DNA of 64,000 bases from CAJQLB01 sp905479065 (GTDB taxonomy: Bacteria > Bacteroidota > Bacteroidia > Flavobacteriales > Flavobacteriaceae), in the NCBI GenBank assembly GCA_943846735.1, contig OX044364.1:1054001-1118000 (forward strand). The letters run 5' to 3'. Positions 61,805 through 64,000 of this stretch are shown one piece after another; within the stretch, counting starts at the first letter, position 1, and every line of letters starts with the position of its first letter. Under the pieces are notes generated by a model. It made no database searches, was not told where the DNA came from, and saw nothing but the letters and a program-made list of their open reading frames with translations. The translations under genes and the position numbers were made by a program.

Positions 61805-62512
61805 TTATTTCTTGGGTTTTTGAAATTTCGAATAATAGGTAAAATCTTTCTTATTTATTAATTTGTTGTTGTTGTAATATAACCAAACACCTGTTTTTTT
61901 ACCTTTTTTAAACTGTCCCTCAGACAGTAATTCTCCCTTTCCATTATAAGATTTCGAAAGGCCGTGTAATGTATCATTGGCATAATTTAAATGTTTTAAA
62001 ACAACTCCCTTTAAAGAAAAAATTTCTGAAACACCTTCTTTTTTACCATTTAGAAAATAAGTTTTCTCTGCTAACACCCCATTATCATAATAAACTAGTT
62101 GGTCTCCTTGTAAAAGTCCCCTATTGTCATATGTCTCTGAAGTCATGATTTTAGAAGAGTTTTTATGATAGTAAATCCACTTCCCAATGTGAATTTTACC
62201 AATCATAGACCCTTCACTAATTAATTTTCCTCTTGAAGTATAAAATTTCACTGCAACTTGGCTCGTCTTATCGTGAAAAAGCTTAGTTGCTGAGAGAACA
62301 CTTTTATTATTGTAAAGTTTATAAAATTTAAACTCTCCAGTCTCTCTGCCATGCTCAAATTGACCTTCATAGCGTACTTGATTAGTCCCTTTGAATGTTT
62401 TTCTCCAAACACCGTGACGCTTATTATCGTTGTCAAATTGATTAATTTCTTGGGAATTAACAGTGATGCTCATAAAGCATATTACACCTATAACAAATCG
62501 GAAGGATAACAT
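61805..62512 (-). CDS. Exported MORN-repeat (YwqK-like) protein
   Basis: This 235-residue protein has a signal peptide (ICFMSITVNSQ) and about six MORN-type repeats of the form G-x-W/L-x-x-Y-(x)-G-x-x-x-x-x-G, for example GVWRKTFKGTNQVRYEGQF, HIGKWIYYHKNSS, QGDQLVYYDNGVLAEKTYF and KKTGVWLYYNNNKLINKK. Automatic annotation often calls such proteins YwqK-family antitoxins; no toxin gene is adjacent and the signal peptide argues against that role. It is probably an envelope protein of unknown function. Confidence 0.8.
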   Translation of the reverse strand: MLSFRFVIGVICFMSITVNSQEINQFDNDNKRHGVWRKTFKGTNQVRYEGQFEHGRETGEFKFYKLYNNKSVLSATKLFHDKTSQVAVKFYTSRGKLISEGSMIGKIHIGKWIYYHKNSSKIMTSETYDNRGLLQGDQLVYYDNGVLAEKTYFLNGKKEGVSEIFSLKGVVLKHLNYANDTLHGLSKSYNGKGELLSEGQFKKGKKTGVWLYYNNNKLINKKDFTYYSKFQKPKK

Positions 62513-62638
62513 TTAAATCAAGGTTTAATCAAACGTTTAACACTTTTACACACGTAAATATATTAATAAATATATCTACTAACATCTATTACTTCAAACA
62601 TTCAACAAAAGCTGTGATAAGCAAAAAATATGTATTAT

Positions 62639-62655
62639 GACCCCTATGAGGGGTC
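62639..62655 (-). terminator. Candidate terminator after yidC
   Basis: The GC-rich stem GACCCCT / AGGGGTC with an ATG loop lies 7 bases past the yidC stop codon; read leftward, six T bases follow about nine bases later. It is unusually GC-rich for this DNA. Confidence 0.6.
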
Positions 62656-62662
62656 TGTGGTA

Positions 62663-64000
62663 CTATTTTTTTCTGTTTTGTACGCGCTTTTGTTCCTCAG
62701 CTTTTTCCATCATCTCAGCCATTTTTTTTGCGAATTTTCCCTGTTTTTTTGGCTTCTTTTTATTTTCTTGCATTTGAGCATGAATTTTATCTTCGTCAAG
62801 GATATAGTTTTTTATAACCAACATAATACCAATTGTGATAAGATTGGAAATAAAATAATACAAACTCAAACCGGAAGCATAATTATTAAAGAAAACTAAC
62901 ATCATCAATGGTGAAAAATAAATCATATATTTCATCATTTTACCCATATCTGGCATACCCTCTTGTGTTGGTTGAGAGGCAACCTGCTGTCCTGTTGTCA
63001 TTTTCATATAAAAGAAAATAGCAACAGCAGCCAAAATTGGAAATAAACTAACATGATCACCATAAAATGGAATATGAAACGGTAATTCCGCAACAACGTC
63101 ATATGATGACAAGTCATCGGCCCACAAAAAGCTTTTTTGGCGAAGTTCAAAAGCAGTAGGGAAAAACATGAACAGTGCGTAAAATACTGGTAATTGAACA
63201 AACGCAGGCAAGCACCCACTCATAGGGTTCGCACCAGCTTTGTTATATAATGCCATGGTTTCTTTCTGTTTTTTCATGGCATTATCCTTATACTTTTCAG
63301 ATATTTCGGCAATTTCTGGCTTCAAAATTTTCATTTTTGCCTGAGATAAATAAGACTTGTAAAGCACCGGAGATAATACTAACCTCACTAGTATAGTCAT
63401 AATTATAATAGCAATCCCATAAGGAAAAAACCCACTAAGAAGACTAAATAATGGAATAAACAAGGACTTATTAATCCAACCAAAAATACCCCAACCAAAA
63501 GGTATACTTTCCTCTAAATTTTTATCATACTCTTTTAAGGTGGTACTATCTGTAGGCCCAAAATATAAATTCATTGATTCATTAAACTCCCCTCCATCTA
63601 AATCTAAAGGAATGGCGACTGCAAAGCTTTTTGTGAACAAGGTATCAATCTCCTCGTCATTCATTAAGTTTTCTGTATTTAATTTTGTTGTTTTGAACGG
63701 TTTGTCTGTTAACAAAATAGAACTAAAAAAATGTTGTCTAAATGACAGCCAAGAGATGTCCTTTTCTAATTCTTCATCATCACCCATTTGAGCTAGTTTA
63801 TCAACCTTATCACCCTCATACTGATAAGTTAAACGGGTATATCTGTTTTCGTATGAGATGCTCTTGGCTTGACGCCTTCCTTTGAGCTTCCAGTCAAGAG
63901 TAATGTCTTGTTGGCTATTCAATGTACTGCTCAAACCTTGTGATTTTACTGTAAAATCAAGCATGTAATTATTTGGCTCTATCTCATATCTGTATTCTAG
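62663..64000 (-). CDS. yidC: Membrane protein insertase YidC, N-terminus beyond the window
   Basis: YidC inserts proteins into the cytoplasmic membrane, alone or with SecYEG. The visible part has the end of the periplasmic beta-domain, then the 60KD_IMP core: GWINKSLFIPLFSLLSGFFPYGIAI, YKSYLSQAKMKILKPEIAEI, NPMSGCLPAFVQLPVFYALFMFF, ending in a Lys-rich cytosolic tail. The Met at 63964 is internal: upstream codons on the minus strand read LEYRYEIEPNNY without a stop to the window edge, so the gene is partial. A candidate terminator follows its stop. Confidence 0.95.
   Translation of the reverse strand, partial: LEYRYEIEPNNYMLDFTVKSQGLSSTLNSQQDITLDWKLKGRRQAKSISYENRYTRLTYQYEGDKVDKLAQMGDDEELEKDISWLSFRQHFFSSILLTDKPFKTTKLNTENLMNDEEIDTLFTKSFAVAIPLDLDGGEFNESMNLYFGPTDSTTLKEYDKNLEESIPFGWGIFGWINKSLFIPLFSLLSGFFPYGIAIIIMTILVRLVLSPVLYKSYLSQAKMKILKPEIAEISEKYKDNAMKKQKETMALYNKAGANPMSGCLPAFVQLPVFYALFMFFPTAFELRQKSFLWADDLSSYDVVAELPFHIPFYGDHVSLFPILAAVAIFFYMKMTTGQQVASQPTQEGMPDMGKMMKYMIYFSPLMMLVFFNNYASGLSLYYFISNLITIGIMLVIKNYILDEDKIHAQMQENKKKPKKQGKFAKKMAEMMEKAEEQKRVQNRKK

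Noticed and set aside
61805..62512. MORN-repeat protein as an antitoxin (YwqK-type name)
   Set aside because: There is no toxin partner next to it, and the signal peptide places it outside the cytoplasm.
63962..63964. ATG on the minus strand as the yidC start
   Set aside because: The frame continues upstream to the window edge and encodes conserved periplasmic-domain sequence, so this Met is internal.
1..64000. Defence island, prophage, CRISPR array or integrative element
   Set aside because: No integrase, transposase, restriction, phage or repeat-spacer features were seen; gene content is housekeeping throughout.

Overview
The window looks like an ordinary stretch of chromosome from a member of the Flavobacteriia (Bacteroidota), probably a marine or other free-living species. 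The DNA is AT-rich. It carries the gliding-motility lipoprotein isomerase GldI, a secreted subtilase with a type IX secretion C-terminal sorting domain, and several families typical of this class (WbqC, DUF6122, DUF3810, DUF5683, DUF349, DUF368, OstA-like). Candidate promoters fit the Bacteroidota -7 element TAnnTTTG, and Shine-Dalgarno sites are not evident. Genes are densely packed and often overlap by 1-14 bases. No intergenic gap exceeds about 230 bases. I saw no rRNA, tRNA, CRISPR array, insertion sequence, prophage or integrase.

Layout, left to right. 1-7089 (+): the 3' part of a PQQ-type sugar dehydrogenase, uridine kinase, a DivIC/FtsB-like protein, both methylmalonyl-CoA mutase subunits with a lipoprotein gene between them, and a 2,4-dienoyl-CoA reductase-like SDR, suggesting propionate and unsaturated fatty-acid metabolism. 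7315-12884 (+): parA, parB, a DUF5683 protein, dapB, signal peptidase I, WbqC and DUF6122. 12873-19301 (-): an EEP hydrolase, two rhomboid proteases, mutL, two small paralogous anchored proteins, ribH and a TPR protein. 19438-24443 (+): recF, a lipoprotein, a DUF721 protein, a penicillin-acylase-like hydrolase, a small membrane protein and a cold-shock protein. 24657-26158 (-): ndk and a PhoD-like phosphatase. 26240-29031 (+): an NrnA-type DHH phosphoesterase, gldI and a two-domain prolyl isomerase.

29080-30534 (-) is pepD. 30609-47947 (+): DUF3810, two amidohydrolase-family proteins, an rRNA methyltransferase, an M48 protease, a YfcC-type carrier beside an ArgE-like deacylase, then relA/spoT, fur, purA, an OstA/LptA-like protein and an ornithine-type aminotransferase. 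48052-54333 (+): a TPR protein, two adjacent DUF368 transporters, aroE and a DUF349 protein. 54379-60145 (-): mazG, an ATP-grasp ligase of unknown substrate, a nitronate-monooxygenase-like enzyme, the T9SS subtilase and mnmA. 60314-61690 (+) is a three-domain fasciclin lipoprotein. 61805-64000 (-): a MORN-repeat protein and yidC, cut by the window edge.

I found no convincing undescribed multi-gene system. The observations most worth a second look are an aminotransferase that seems to start at a non-canonical ATT codon, two -7 boxes so close to start codons that they imply leaderless mRNAs, a pair of amidohydrolase-fold modules that have lost the HxH metal motif, the lipoprotein locked between the mutase subunits, an uncharacterised ATP-grasp ligase, and two unexplained symmetric or repeated upstream sequences.
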